Below, in pieces: positions 35,900 through 43,748 of a stretch of DNA of 64,000 bases. Origin of the DNA: Mycolicibacterium llatzerense. Its GTDB lineage: Bacteria > Actinomycetota > Actinomycetes > Mycobacteriales > Mycobacteriaceae. Numbering within the stretch: position 1 is the first letter of the stretch; each line of letters starts with the position of its first letter. Both the position numbers and the translations under genes were made by a program. The notes under the pieces were generated by a model. It saw only the letters and a list, made by a program, of their open reading frames with translations. It ran no database searches and was not told the origin of the DNA. The DNA lies in assembly GCF_000878195.1 (NCBI RefSeq), contig NZ_JXST01000002.1, positions 124,001 to 188,000 on the forward strand, in the 5' to 3' direction.

Positions 35900-37143
35900 A
35901 CCGACTCGGGCACCGGGTGCTGGTAGAGCCGTGAGGCGTTCTCCCAGGTGATCTTTCGGATCACATCGGCGGGCAGCGTGCCGATCTCCTCGTGGATGGT
36001 CGCCTGCGTGTGCGGCCAGGTCGAGTCGCAGTGCGGGTAGTCGGCCTCGAGCATGATGTTGTCCACGCCGATGCGGTCCCGCTGCACGAACGACGACTGG
36101 TCTTCCACCGCGCAGAACCAGAAGTTGCGGGTGAAAACCTCGGCCGGAGTGAGCTTTTCGCCGAGGCGCTCCCAGGTGCCGTACATCGAGTGGTAGCTGA
36201 GCATGTGGTCCAGCCGGTCCAGCAGTCCGGCGACCCAGCCGATGCCGCCCTCGGACAGACAGATCTTGAGGTCGGGGAACCGGCTGGGCAGACCGGAATA
36301 CAACCAGTCCACCGCCGCTGAGATGGCGTAGGCGAAGAACAGCACGCCCTGCACGTCCGGCGGCGCGTCCGGGGTGGTGGAGGGGGAGGAGCCCGACGAT
36401 CCGATGTGCAGGTTGACGACGGTGCCGGTCTCGGCGCAGGCCGCCATCATCGGATCCCAGTAACCCGAGTGGATGGTCGGCAGCCCCAGCATCGCCGGGT
36501 TCTCACTGAAAGTCATGGCGTGGAAGCCGCGTTCGGCGTTCTCGTAGATCATCTTGGCGCCCACTTCGGGGTCCAGCAGCCACGGCAGCTGGCAGGGGAT
36601 GATCCGGTCCGGGTACGAGCCGGCCCACACGTCGAAGTGCCAGTCGTTCCAGGCCCGCACCGAGGCCATCGCCAGCTCGCGGTCGGTGGTGACTTGCTGC
36701 AGCCGCTGACCGGCGAATCCGGGCAGGAACGACGGGAAGTTCAGCGAGGCGTACACCCCGTTGAGGTCCATGTCGCGGACGCGTTCGTGGATATCCCAAG
36801 CGCCCCGGCGCATCTCGTCGAACCGGACCGGCTCGAAACCGTACTCGGAGACCGGCCGGCCGACGACGGCGTTGAAGCCGACGTTGGGCAGTTCCTGGCC
36901 GTCGTACACCCAGGTCTGGCCGCCGCCCGCGGTGTCGACGACCCGCGGCGCCCGGTCGGCGAACTTGCTGGGCAGCCGTCCGGTGAACGTGTCGGGCGGC
37001 TCGACGATGTGGTCGTCGACCGAGATCACGGTGTACCGGCGCGGGGCACGCGGCGGGTCGGGCAGCAGTGTGACGGTGCGGTCCTCGCCGGTCTTGGCGA
37101 CGGTGAAGTCGAGGTTGGTGGCCAGATCGTCAATGGATTTCAT
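35875..37143 (-). CDS. Amidohydrolase-2 family protein
   Basis: 422 residues. YTVISVDDHIVEPPDTF has a DDH variant of the usual HxH metal motif, as in the actinobacterial subgroup; VNLHIGSSG and MLEADYPHCDSTWPHT carry the later His and Asp residues. Members act as metal-dependent hydrolases or decarboxylases of aromatic and fatty-type acids. It is the last gene of a GntR-controlled unit (acyl-CoA ligase, class II aldolase, this gene) with a 15-bp gap upstream. Confidence 0.87.
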   Translation of the reverse strand: MKSIDDLATNLDFTVAKTGEDRTVTLLPDPPRAPRRYTVISVDDHIVEPPDTFTGRLPSKFADRAPRVVDTAGGGQTWVYDGQELPNVGFNAVVGRPVSEYGFEPVRFDEMRRGAWDIHERVRDMDLNGVYASLNFPSFLPGFAGQRLQQVTTDRELAMASVRAWNDWHFDVWAGSYPDRIIPCQLPWLLDPEVGAKMIYENAERGFHAMTFSENPAMLGLPTIHSGYWDPMMAACAETGTVVNLHIGSSGSSPSTTPDAPPDVQGVLFFAYAISAAVDWLYSGLPSRFPDLKICLSEGGIGWVAGLLDRLDHMLSYHSMYGTWERLGEKLTPAEVFTRNFWFCAVEDQSSFVQRDRIGVDNIMLEADYPHCDSTWPHTQATIHEEIGTLPADVIRKITWENASRLYQHPVPESVQRDPESF

Positions 37144-37158
37144 GTCGTACCAACACCT

Positions 37159-37935
37159 TTACTGCAGAACGGACGGATCGGATTTGATGGTCATGCGGGC
37201 AGCGCCGGCCCAGTACACGTCGGCCGCGCGCTCGATCAGGGAGGCCTTCATCCCGACCATGTCGGACCATTTCATCTCGGTCGGCTTCAGCCCTGTGAGC
37301 ATGACGTCATAGGCCAGCTTGCAGACCCGTTCGATGGAGGCCGCCCGGTACACGGCCTCGGCCAGGTTGCGGCCGGTGGCGATGACGCCGTGGTTGGCCA
37401 GGATGGTCACGTTCGCGTTTCCGATCCGGGCGGCCAATTCGGCTGCGCGCGAGGCACTGTCGACCTCACCGTCGTACTCGTCGACCAGGCAGAGGTCGTC
37501 CAGGAACAGCGATCCGGTCTGGTGCACCAGCTCCGGCAGCCGTCCCAGCGCCGCGAGCACGCACACGTAGTAGGGGTGGTTGTGGATTACCACGCGCGCA
37601 TCCGGGCGGGCACGGTGTAGTTCGGTGTGGATGTGGATGGCCGGGGTGACGTCCCAGCGGCCCCGCTGCACGCGGGCGTCTTCGTCGACGACGCAGATGT
37701 CGGAGGCGGAGACCTCCTGCCACCACAGGCCCCACGGGTTGACGTACATGTCCGTCTGGCCGTCGGGCTGAAAGGTGATGTGCCCGGCCAGGTTCTCGGC
37801 GAAGCCGATGCTCGCGAGGTGCCGGAACGCGATGGCCATGGCCTGTTCGTCGGTGAGGTCGACGCCGATCGGCGGCGTCACCGAGGGCGCCCAGACTTCG
37901 AGTCCGCCGCGGCGCGGTTTTTCAGCTGCGGTCAT
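37159..37935 (-). CDS. Class II aldolase/adducin-family protein
   Basis: 258 residues. The zinc-binding His residues are His118 and His120 (VVIHNHPYYV) and His182 (ILANHGVI), with AENLAGHITF and the Asn-Pro loop in the N-terminal part. Family members cleave or epimerise sugar or hydroxy-acid phosphates, and some actinobacterial ones act on non-phosphorylated ketols. Its start overlaps the ligase stop by 14 bp, so the two are coupled. The true substrate is unknown. Confidence 0.88.
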   Translation of the reverse strand: MTAAEKPRRGGLEVWAPSVTPPIGVDLTDEQAMAIAFRHLASIGFAENLAGHITFQPDGQTDMYVNPWGLWWQEVSASDICVVDEDARVQRGRWDVTPAIHIHTELHRARPDARVVIHNHPYYVCVLAALGRLPELVHQTGSLFLDDLCLVDEYDGEVDSASRAAELAARIGNANVTILANHGVIATGRNLAEAVYRAASIERVCKLAYDVMLTGLKPTEMKWSDMVGMKASLIERAADVYWAGAARMTIKSDPSVLQ

Positions 37936-39544
37936 GTCCGTCTCCCATTCGGGTTCGAATATCTTCGCGCAGTTGGCCTTTGGCGACCTTTCCGCCCGAG
38001 GACCGCGGCAGTTCGTCGACCACGATCAACCGTTCGGGCAGCAATTCCTTCGAGACGTCCTGGGCCAGCAGGTGCGCGCACAGTTCGTCGAGGTCCAGAG
38101 TCGCCGAGCCGATGAATTCGACGTAGACGCAGACCTTTTCGCCGAACACCGGATCGGGCATGGCCACCGCCGCGGCCAGCCCGACCGCCGGATGGGTGGT
38201 GACGACGTCCTCGACCTGGGCGGCGCTGATGTTCTTGCCGCCGCGCACGATGAAGTCGGAGGTTCGGCCCGTCACCCGCAGGTAGCCGTCGGTGTCGATC
38301 TCGCAGATGTCGCCCATCCGCATCCAGCCGTCGGCGGTGAACAGCTTGTCGTGGTCGGTGCCGCCCAGGTAGCCGAGACTGGTCGCCGGGCCGCGGCACG
38401 CGGGCTGGCCCCGGCCGGTGTCGGTGACGTCGGTGTCACCGTCGAAGAGGCGGACGGCCATGTCCGCGACGATCCGGCCGCCGGTGCGCAGCCGGTGTTC
38501 CAGCGAGTCGTGCACCGTGGTGCCGCTGAGCAGGCCTGTCTCGTTGGAGCCGTAGAACTGCAGAATCGTTGCCCCGGTGAGCTTTTCGAATTCATGGGCG
38601 GGGCGGTAGGGCAGCGCCTCGCCGCCGGTGAACACCACCCGCAGTGAACTCAGATCGTAGTCGCGGGCCACCGGGTCGGCCATGATCATGGTCAATTGGG
38701 TACTGACACAACACAACACGGTGACCTTGTGGCGTTCGATGGCCGCGCACGCCGCCGCGACAGTGAAGCGGTCCAGCAGCACGTTGGTGGTACCCAACAG
38801 GATCGGGGTGATGTGAGTGGTCCACAGTCCGAAGCCGAACGGGGTCGGGATCACCGGCAGGAACACGTCATCGGAGGTCAGTAGGCCGTTGGCGACCGCC
38901 TGTTGATGGAAGTAATACCAACGGTTCTGCGTGTGCACGACACACTTGGGCAGACCGGTGGTGCCCGACGTCGAGTTGATGAGGAAGACGTCGTCGGGGC
39001 CGAGTTGTGTATCGGGGCTCAGGTCCGCCGGGTCCGTTCCGACGGACAACTCGTCCAATGTCAGCAGCGGGCAACCGATGGCAGTGGCCACGGTGTGGGC
39101 CTGAGCCTGGCGCGGGGGATCGGTGACCAGCAGCCGTGGCTCCGCATTCTGCAGGATTGACGTCACCTCGCGGATGCCGGCGCGCGCACCGACACCGACC
39201 ACCACCGCGCCGCACCGCTCGATCGCCACGAACAGCACATGGATCGCCGTGGTGTCGCCATGCCACACCGCGATCCGGTCCCCGAGGCGGACGCCCGCGC
39301 CGGCGAGCTGCCCGGCCAAAGCGGTTGCCGCGGCGTCGAATTCGCGCCAGGTCAGCGACCGGTCCGGGTGATCCACGTACGCGGTGCGGTCGGGGGTGCG
39401 AGTGACGTTGGCGCGCACGGCATCCGAGATCGTGGTGTCGGTCCACCAGCCGTTGGCATGGAAGCGTGCGACGTCCTCGGCGGTGAAGGCGGGCGAACTC
39501 GTGACCGGTGTCATCGCCGTGATGGTCGCCTCCGTCGGCCGCAT
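37922..39544 (-). CDS. AMP-dependent acyl/aryl-CoA ligase
   Basis: 540 residues. ATG 39544 is taken because a TATGAT -10 lies 6 nt upstream on the same strand. ATP-grasping loop INSTSGTTGLPKCV, the FYGSNETGLLSG motif, the adenylate motif DGWMRMGDICEID, the hinge GRTSDFIVRGGKNIS and the C-terminal catalytic Lys in SSGGKVAKGQ are all intact. It activates a carboxylic acid to the CoA thioester via the adenylate. It is the first gene of the accessory catabolic unit. Confidence 0.92.
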   Translation of the reverse strand: MRPTEATITAMTPVTSSPAFTAEDVARFHANGWWTDTTISDAVRANVTRTPDRTAYVDHPDRSLTWREFDAAATALAGQLAGAGVRLGDRIAVWHGDTTAIHVLFVAIERCGAVVVGVGARAGIREVTSILQNAEPRLLVTDPPRQAQAHTVATAIGCPLLTLDELSVGTDPADLSPDTQLGPDDVFLINSTSGTTGLPKCVVHTQNRWYYFHQQAVANGLLTSDDVFLPVIPTPFGFGLWTTHITPILLGTTNVLLDRFTVAAACAAIERHKVTVLCCVSTQLTMIMADPVARDYDLSSLRVVFTGGEALPYRPAHEFEKLTGATILQFYGSNETGLLSGTTVHDSLEHRLRTGGRIVADMAVRLFDGDTDVTDTGRGQPACRGPATSLGYLGGTDHDKLFTADGWMRMGDICEIDTDGYLRVTGRTSDFIVRGGKNISAAQVEDVVTTHPAVGLAAAVAMPDPVFGEKVCVYVEFIGSATLDLDELCAHLLAQDVSKELLPERLIVVDELPRSSGGKVAKGQLREDIRTRMGDGHDRS

Positions 39545-39550
39545 CTTCAA

Positions 39551-39583
39551 ATCATATGAAAATAAGCGCGTACCTTGTCAAGG
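39551..39583 (-). promoter_or_regulatory. Promoter of the ligase operon with palindrome over the -35
   Basis: On the minus strand TTGACA (39581-39576) and TATGAT (39556-39551) are separated by 19 bp, and ATG follows 6 nt later, implying a leaderless message. CCTTGTCAAGG (39573-39583) is a palindrome covering the -35, a good position for repression by the GntR protein encoded next to it. TCATATGA over the -10 is a second small palindrome. Confidence 0.6.
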
Positions 39584-39585
39584 AT

Positions 39586-40356
39586 TCACGAAGAACGGGT
39601 GCGGGTCCGCACCATCGCGGGGTCGACCACCCCGGCCGAACCCGGATAGTGCTGGGCATCCAGCAGGTGGGTCGCGGCGAGCTCACGGGCCCGTTCGGCG
39701 TCACCGGCCTCGATGGCGTCGATGAGCTTGCGGTGGTCTTCCAGGGCGGCCCTGCGCTCGTCCACGGGAATGCTGGCGTGATCGGTGAACTGCCGTGACC
39801 AGCTCAGTTCATGCGACGACCAGAGCGCCTCCAGTGCGCCGGCGAGGATGATCATCGTCTCGTTGCCGCAGTGCCGCACCAGTGCCTCGTGGAAGCGCCG
39901 ACTGGCGGAGGTGACCAGCACCAGATCCTCGACCGATTCGACCGACTCGGCGTGGATCTGCCGAAGGACCGGCACCACTTCGCTCTTGCGGTCGGCGCGC
40001 TGCGCACACAACGCCGCGCAGGCCGGCTCCACCTGCTGCAGCGCGGAGCCGACGTCGCCGAGGCTCACCTGATTCGCGCCGAGTACCAGACCCATGGTGT
40101 ACGCCACGTTGCTCGCGCTGGGCCGGTGCACCACCGAGCCGCCGAGCTTGCCGCGGCGCACGCTGAGCAGCCCTTCGGCGTCCAGGATTCGGATGGCCTC
40201 GCGCAGCGAGGGCTTACTGATCGGGAACTCGACCAGCAGTTCGTCTTCCGTGGGCAGCACGCTGCCATCGGCGAGGTCGCCGCTGAGGATGCGCCGGCGC
40301 AAATCGTCGGCCACCTGCTCGGCGAGGCGGCGGAAACGGACGTCGGGCGCGGCCAC
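39586..40356 (-). CDS. GntR-family (FadR/FCD) regulator
   Basis: 256 residues from GTG 40356. Winged HTH: LAEQVADDLRRRILSGDLAD, VLPTEDELLVEFPISKPSLR and EAIRILDAEGLLSVRRGKLG. The C-terminal FCD domain (VLRQIHAESVESVE, SRRFHEALVRHCGNE, LEDHRKLIDAIEAGDAERAR) has the His/Asp positions that bind a metal in ligand-sensing FadR relatives. It is encoded 41 bp upstream of the ligase gene on the same strand, and a palindrome lies over that gene's -35. It probably represses the ligase unit and responds to its acid or acyl-CoA. Confidence 0.9.
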   Translation of the reverse strand: MAAPDVRFRRLAEQVADDLRRRILSGDLADGSVLPTEDELLVEFPISKPSLREAIRILDAEGLLSVRRGKLGGSVVHRPSASNVAYTMGLVLGANQVSLGDVGSALQQVEPACAALCAQRADRKSEVVPVLRQIHAESVESVEDLVLVTSASRRFHEALVRHCGNETMIILAGALEALWSSHELSWSRQFTDHASIPVDERRAALEDHRKLIDAIEAGDAERARELAATHLLDAQHYPGSAGVVDPAMVRTRTRSS

Positions 40357-40462
40357 GGGTTGAGTGTGCCAGAGAGGGGCGGCAGGGTGACCGAAGTCGT
40401 CACCCCACCGATCCGGTGTGGCCGGGGGCACGAAACGTCGTCCCCCCGGGCACACCGGAGCT

Positions 40463-40705
40463 CTACTCGTCGTCGTCTTCGTCTTCGTCCTCGTCGTCTT
40501 CGTCGAAGTCCAGATCGAGCGGGTCTTCACTGTGGGGGTCCACGGAGTACTGCTGCCAGTAGGACGGGCTGAAGTAGATGGTGTCTGAGTGGTCGGCGTC
40601 GTCGCCGATCTGGACCCAGAGAATCTGGTCCTTCTCGCCATAGCTCAGTGCCTGGGGGTAGCGAATGCTGCTGTCGACGGTGCGGATGTGAATGTTGTGC
40701 GTCAC
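40463..40705 (-). CDS. Small protein with highly acidic C-terminal tail
   Basis: 80 residues from GTG 40705. The N-terminal part is a compact mixed sequence (THNIHIRTVDSSIRYPQAL, DQILWVQIGDDADHSDTIYF, PSYWQQYSVDP), and the last 18 residues are almost all Asp and Glu. I do not recognise it. The acidic tail may mimic nucleic acid or bind a basic protein or metal. An in-frame ATG at 40783 would add 26 residues, but the added segment does not resemble the rest. It stands alone between the GntR and bcp genes. Confidence 0.65.
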   Translation of the reverse strand: MTHNIHIRTVDSSIRYPQALSYGEKDQILWVQIGDDADHSDTIYFSPSYWQQYSVDPHSEDPLDLDFDEDDEDEDEDDDE

Positions 40706-40868
40706 GCTAAAAGTCTTGCACCTGAACACATCTGCGGCTGTTTGCGGAACGCCGGTAAAGACAACGATTGTCCGAATGGCCACGCGGCCGTCACACGTGG
40801 TTGGGCGGGCCGCTACGCGGCTCCTGGCTCGGGCTCGCCGAGTCAGGAACCGACGATGACGCGGATGG

Positions 40869-41342
40869 TCAGACGGACAGGTCCCGTCGCAGCTTCGCCA
40901 CGTGGCCCGTCGCCTTGACGTTGTACTGCGCGACCTCGACCTTGCCCTGCTCGTCGATGAGGAACGTCGAGCGGATGACGCCCTGCACGGTCTTGCCGTA
41001 CATCGTCTTCTCTCCGAAGGCGCCGTAGGCGGTGAGCACCTTGCGGTCGGGGTCCGACAGCAGCGGGAACGTCAGGCCCTCGTTGTCGCGGAACTTGGCG
41101 AGCTTCTCGGGCTTGTCGGGGGATATGCCGATGACGTCGAGGCCGGCCTCGTTGAGTTCGGCCAGGCTGTCGCGGAAATCGCAGGCCTGCTTGGTGCAAC
41201 CCGGCGTCGACGCCGCCGGGTAGAAGTAGACGATGACCTTGCGGCCCTTGTAGTCCGACAGCTTCACGGTGTTGCCGTCGGCGTCGGGCAGGCTGAATGC
41301 GGGGGCTTTGGCGCCCACTTCGAGTCGCGGGGTCGGTGCCAC
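40869..41342 (-). CDS. bcp: Peroxiredoxin, bacterioferritin comigratory protein
   Basis: 157 residues from GTG 41342, preceded by AGAAGGGA. IVYFYPAASTPGCTKQACDF contains the peroxidatic Cys (PGCT) and the resolving Cys five residues later, the 1-Cys/2-Cys BCP arrangement. It reduces hydrogen peroxide and organic hydroperoxides with thioredoxin or mycoredoxin. Length and neighbours match M. tuberculosis Rv2521. Longer forms from the upstream TTG (41366) lack a ribosome binding site. Confidence 0.94.
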   Translation of the reverse strand: MAPTPRLEVGAKAPAFSLPDADGNTVKLSDYKGRKVIVYFYPAASTPGCTKQACDFRDSLAELNEAGLDVIGISPDKPEKLAKFRDNEGLTFPLLSDPDRKVLTAYGAFGEKTMYGKTVQGVIRSTFLIDEQGKVEVAQYNVKATGHVAKLRRDLSV

Positions 41343-41433
41343 CGGGATGTCCCTTCTGTCGGCCAAGCGTTGCTGTTACGGCAAGCTGCTCTAGGGTAGA
41401 GCGCCAAGGTGCAACGCGAGCTGGAGGGCTGAA

Positions 41434-41658
41434 GTGGCTGACCGGAATCCTGACCAGATCAAGCAGGAAATCGATCGTGCACGCGATCAGTTGGCGTTGA
41501 CGGTGGACGCTCTCGCCGAGCGGGCAAATCCCCAGCGCCTGGCTGACGACGCGAAGGCCAAGGCCATCGCGATTGCTTCCAAGCCGGCGGTCATCGCATC
41601 GTTCGCCGGACTCGGCGTTGTCGTGCTGGTGGTGGTTATCCGCAAGATCCGCGGATAG
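41434..41658 (+). CDS. DUF3618 small membrane protein (Rv2520c-like)
   Basis: 74 residues, GTG 41434 with GGAGGG upstream. DPDQIKQEIDRARDQL-type amphipathic helices with the conserved LALTVDALAERANP motif are followed by one membrane segment (IASFAGLGVVVLVVVIRK). This is the usual DUF3618 design of actinobacteria, thought to sit on the inner membrane; function unknown. It is divergent from bcp as in M. tuberculosis. Confidence 0.9.
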   Translation: MADRNPDQIKQEIDRARDQLALTVDALAERANPQRLADDAKAKAIAIASKPAVIASFAGLGVVVLVVVIRKIRG

Positions 41659-41667
41659 CCCGACTTT

Positions 41668-41832
41668 CTAGTTCCCGCGACGCGGTGTCAGCCAGCCTGG
41701 CAGCCAGCTGCGCGGCGGATTCGCGACCCGGCCAAGTCGGGTGCAGTTATAGACGATGACCAGGGTGTCGTCGGCTGCTGACACAACGTCGGCATCGGGC
41801 GCTGTGTATGCGGCGACGGCGATGGGTGTCAT
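41668..41832 (-). CDS. Very small protein (54 aa) with strong ribosome binding site
   Basis: ATG 41832 is preceded by GAAGGGAG at 7 nt, one of the best ribosome binding sites in the window. The frame is open to TAG at 41668 and third positions are mostly G or C. The protein begins MTPIAVAAYTAPDADVVSAA, has one Cys (VYNCTRLG) and a basic Pro/Trp-rich C-terminus (PPRSWLPGWLTPRRGN). No family is recognised. A TATGAT lies at 41880-41875 on the minus strand as a possible -10. It is convergent with the DUF3618 gene. Confidence 0.6.
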   Translation of the reverse strand: MTPIAVAAYTAPDADVVSAADDTLVIVYNCTRLGRVANPPRSWLPGWLTPRRGN

Positions 41833-42014
41833 CAGCTAACTCCCTTCAGGCGTTGTCACCTACATTTCTACACCATCATACGCGGTTTCAGCTAACTCTG
41901 TCCCCATGCCTCGTGGCGTAAAATTGCAGGTCTAGTTGATTTTCTCCGCCTTTCTAGCGATGGCCGCTATTGACGATGATGGCTGTATACAAAGTCGTGA
42001 CAGGTGTTACGTGG

Positions 42015-42206
42015 CTACTGGCCGGCCGGGATTGGGCTGTGTTGGCATGCGGCGCAGTGGCATTCGGCGCACTTCCGTGGTGGCGCCCAAGCTGCCCCGT
42101 CGTCCTGTGTGATGTTGGACACGACCGTGGGCAGTGGCAGTGACGACTGAGCCATCTTGTCCTGTTGCGCAGCCTGGTTGCGGGGCTCGAATACGGCGCT
42201 GACCAT
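42015..42206 (-). CDS. Possible small Cys-rich protein (63 aa)
   Basis: ATG 42206, AGGGTGA-like sequence 7-8 nt upstream. Residues 1-44 are unremarkable (MVSAVFEPRNQAAQQDKMAQ) and the C-terminus is KCAECHCAACQHSPIPAGQ, with four Cys and two His in ten positions, suggestive of metal binding or a modified peptide. Third-position GC is about 70-75%. It is not a family I know, and its support is the open frame and motif only. It is transcribed away from tRNA-Lys and toward the 54-residue gene. Confidence 0.4.
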   Translation of the reverse strand: MVSAVFEPRNQAAQQDKMAQSSLPLPTVVSNITQDDGAAWAPPRKCAECHCAACQHSPIPAGQ

Positions 42207-42250
42207 ACGATTTCACCCTGCGGCCATCGGGCTGTTAAGGTCTCTCTCGC

Positions 42251-42323
<73 letters not shown>

Positions 42324-42330
42324 CAGAAGC

Positions 42331-42360
42331 GAAAGCCCCCTCCTTCGGGAGGGGGCTTTC
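42331..42360 (+). terminator. Rho-independent terminator after tRNA-Lys
   Basis: GAAAGCCCCCTCC, loop TTCG, GGAGGGGGCTTTC: a perfect 13-bp stem starting 8 nt after the tRNA, followed by GTCGTTTCT. Confidence 0.9.
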
Positions 42361-42400
42361 GTCGTTTCTGGTCGATCCACGGGTGAATTGCTGGGCCCTT

Positions 42401-42465
42401 GCGTTGATCCCGCGTCCACGGCGTTCTGTACTCGAACTTTTGCGCCGTAGACGCGGAGTCAACGC
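42401..42465. repeat. Second type of long intergenic inverted repeat
   Basis: Arms of 23 nt at 42401-42423 and 42443-42465 with three mismatches, 19-nt loop. The outer sequence begins GCGTTGATCCCGCGTCC and the inner part is ACGGCG. It does not share the arms of the three-copy family. It lies in the 243-bp gap between the tRNA-Lys terminator and the SnoaL-like gene. A smaller palindrome GCCGCGT-GG-ACGCGGC is at 42547-42562. Confidence 0.65.
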
Positions 42466-42603
42466 CGACCCAGGCGACGCGCTGTGGCGGCGGTGGTGAT
42501 GAAAACCCAAGCGGCAGAACATCGTTACCTCTGACGTAATCGACTTGCCGCGTGGACGCGGCCAAGCTTTGAGCTGACCAACCCCGATGCGAAAGAGGTC
42601 AGC

Positions 42604-42957
42604 ATGAACGACATCGTCACCGCGTACCTGAAGACGTGGAATGCCACCGACCCCGCCGAGCGCAGCGCCCTGCTCGGTGACCACTGGACACCTGAGGCGT
42701 CCTACACCGATCCGATGGCCGACGTCAGCGGTCGTGACGCCATTTCCGGCGTGATCGGCGCGGTGCACACCCAATTCCCCGGGTTCGTCTTCTCGCTCGT
42801 CAGTGGACCCGACAGCCACCACAACCAGGCCCGCTTCCAATGGGGTCTGGGCCCTGCGGGGGAGCAGCCGCCGATCGTCGGGTTCGACGTGCTGGCCACG
42901 GACGCGGACGGCCGTATCCGGTCGGTGCACGGCTTCCTGGACCAGTTGCCCGGCTGA
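42604..42957 (+). CDS. SnoaL/NTF2-like small protein
   Basis: 117 residues, ATG 42604 with AGAGG upstream. It shows the NTF2-like cone fold pattern: helix DIVTAYLKTWNATDPAERSALL, then DHWTPEASYTDPMADVSGRDAI, then beta-strands ending with VLATDADGRIRSVHGFLDQ. Family members are small hydrolases, isomerases or ligand binders; nothing nearby names the substrate. It ends 2 bp before the convergent acetyltransferase stop. Confidence 0.85.
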   Translation: MNDIVTAYLKTWNATDPAERSALLGDHWTPEASYTDPMADVSGRDAISGVIGAVHTQFPGFVFSLVSGPDSHHNQARFQWGLGPAGEQPPIVGFDVLATDADGRIRSVHGFLDQLPG

Positions 42958-42959
42958 AC

Positions 42960-43538
42960 CTAAGCCTCGGTGGGTAGGAACGTGGCCAGCTGGGCGGTCG
43001 CCAGCGCCTGTTCGGCGTCGTACTGCTCGAAAGTCCCGACAACACTGAACCCGAGGCGCTCAGCCAGTCGAAGTGAGGCGCGGTTGGCGGTCTGGGTGAC
43101 GATCACGACAGGTTGGTCGCCCAGCTCGCCGGCTGCGTACTCCAGCAGCAGCCGTGCAGCTTCGCTCGCATAGCCCTGACCCCACGCGTGCGGCCGGAAG
43201 ACATAGCTCAGCTCGAGCTCGTCGTCACCGGTGTCCAGATGACCGGGAACGTCGGTGCGACGGCGACTCAGCGTCACTGTCCCCAGCATTTCGTCGGAAT
43301 CCGCGGCCGTCGCGATGTAGCAGCCGGGGCCTTCCAATAGCGTTGCCGCCCCGACCGATTCGAGCACGGCGCGAACGTCGTTGACGGGCCGCGGGCCGCC
43401 GAGATACCGGCGCACCCGTTCGTCGGTCTGTGTTTCGATCAGGCCTTCGGCGTCGCCGTCTCGGGCTTTGCGCAGGCGAACTCGGGGCCCTTCGAGACAG
43501 ACTGCTCGCAACTCAACGGCGTCACCCACGTTCACCAC
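42960..43538 (-). CDS. GNAT-family N-acetyltransferase
   Basis: About 190 residues. The RimJ/RimL-type pattern is clear: LEGPRVRLRKARDGDAEGLI at the start, LGTVTLSRRRTDVPG, ELSYVFRPHAWGQGYASEAA with the acetyl-CoA loop, then NRASLRLAERLGFSVVGTF. It probably acetylates a protein N-terminus or small amine. The start is uncertain: GTG codons at 43538, 43535 and 43529 are all possible and none has a good ribosome binding site. Confidence 0.85.
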   Translation of the reverse strand: MVNVGDAVELRAVCLEGPRVRLRKARDGDAEGLIETQTDERVRRYLGGPRPVNDVRAVLESVGAATLLEGPGCYIATAADSDEMLGTVTLSRRRTDVPGHLDTGDDELELSYVFRPHAWGQGYASEAARLLLEYAAGELGDQPVVIVTQTANRASLRLAERLGFSVVGTFEQYDAEQALATAQLATFLPTEA

Positions 43539-43571
43539 TGTGCCAGCAGGGCGGGTGACCCCCGGAAAACA

Positions 43572-43609
43572 AACATCGCCCCACCCGCGTTTGCAGGTGA
43601 GGCGATGTT
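43572..43609 (-). terminator. Terminator of tRNA-His
   Basis: AACATCGCC (43572-43580) and GGCGATGTT (43601-43609) form a stem with an inner CACC/GGTG extension. On the minus strand a T-rich tail (TTGTTTTCC) follows directly, 10 nt beyond the tRNA 3' end. Confidence 0.8.
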
Positions 43610-43618
43610 CTACCTCGG

Positions 43619-43692
43619 GGTGGCTGACGGGACTTGAACCCGCGACACCCAGGATCACAACCTGGTGCTCTACCAGCTGAACTACAGCCACC
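43619..43692 (-). tRNA. tRNA-His (anticodon GTG)
   Basis: Minus-strand cloverleaf: acceptor GTGGCTG pairs with CAGCCAC, with the extra G-1 (43692) opposite C73 (43619) that marks tRNA-His. D-arm GTTCAGCTGGTAGAGC, anticodon loop TTGTGAT (anticodon at 43658-43656), T-arm GGGTTCAAGTCCC. CCA is not encoded. Confidence 0.97.
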
Positions 43693-43748
43693 ATTGCTGC
43701 GGACCTTTCGGCGCTAGCAGCGTCGTAGATATTAGCGCCTTCGGCTCG

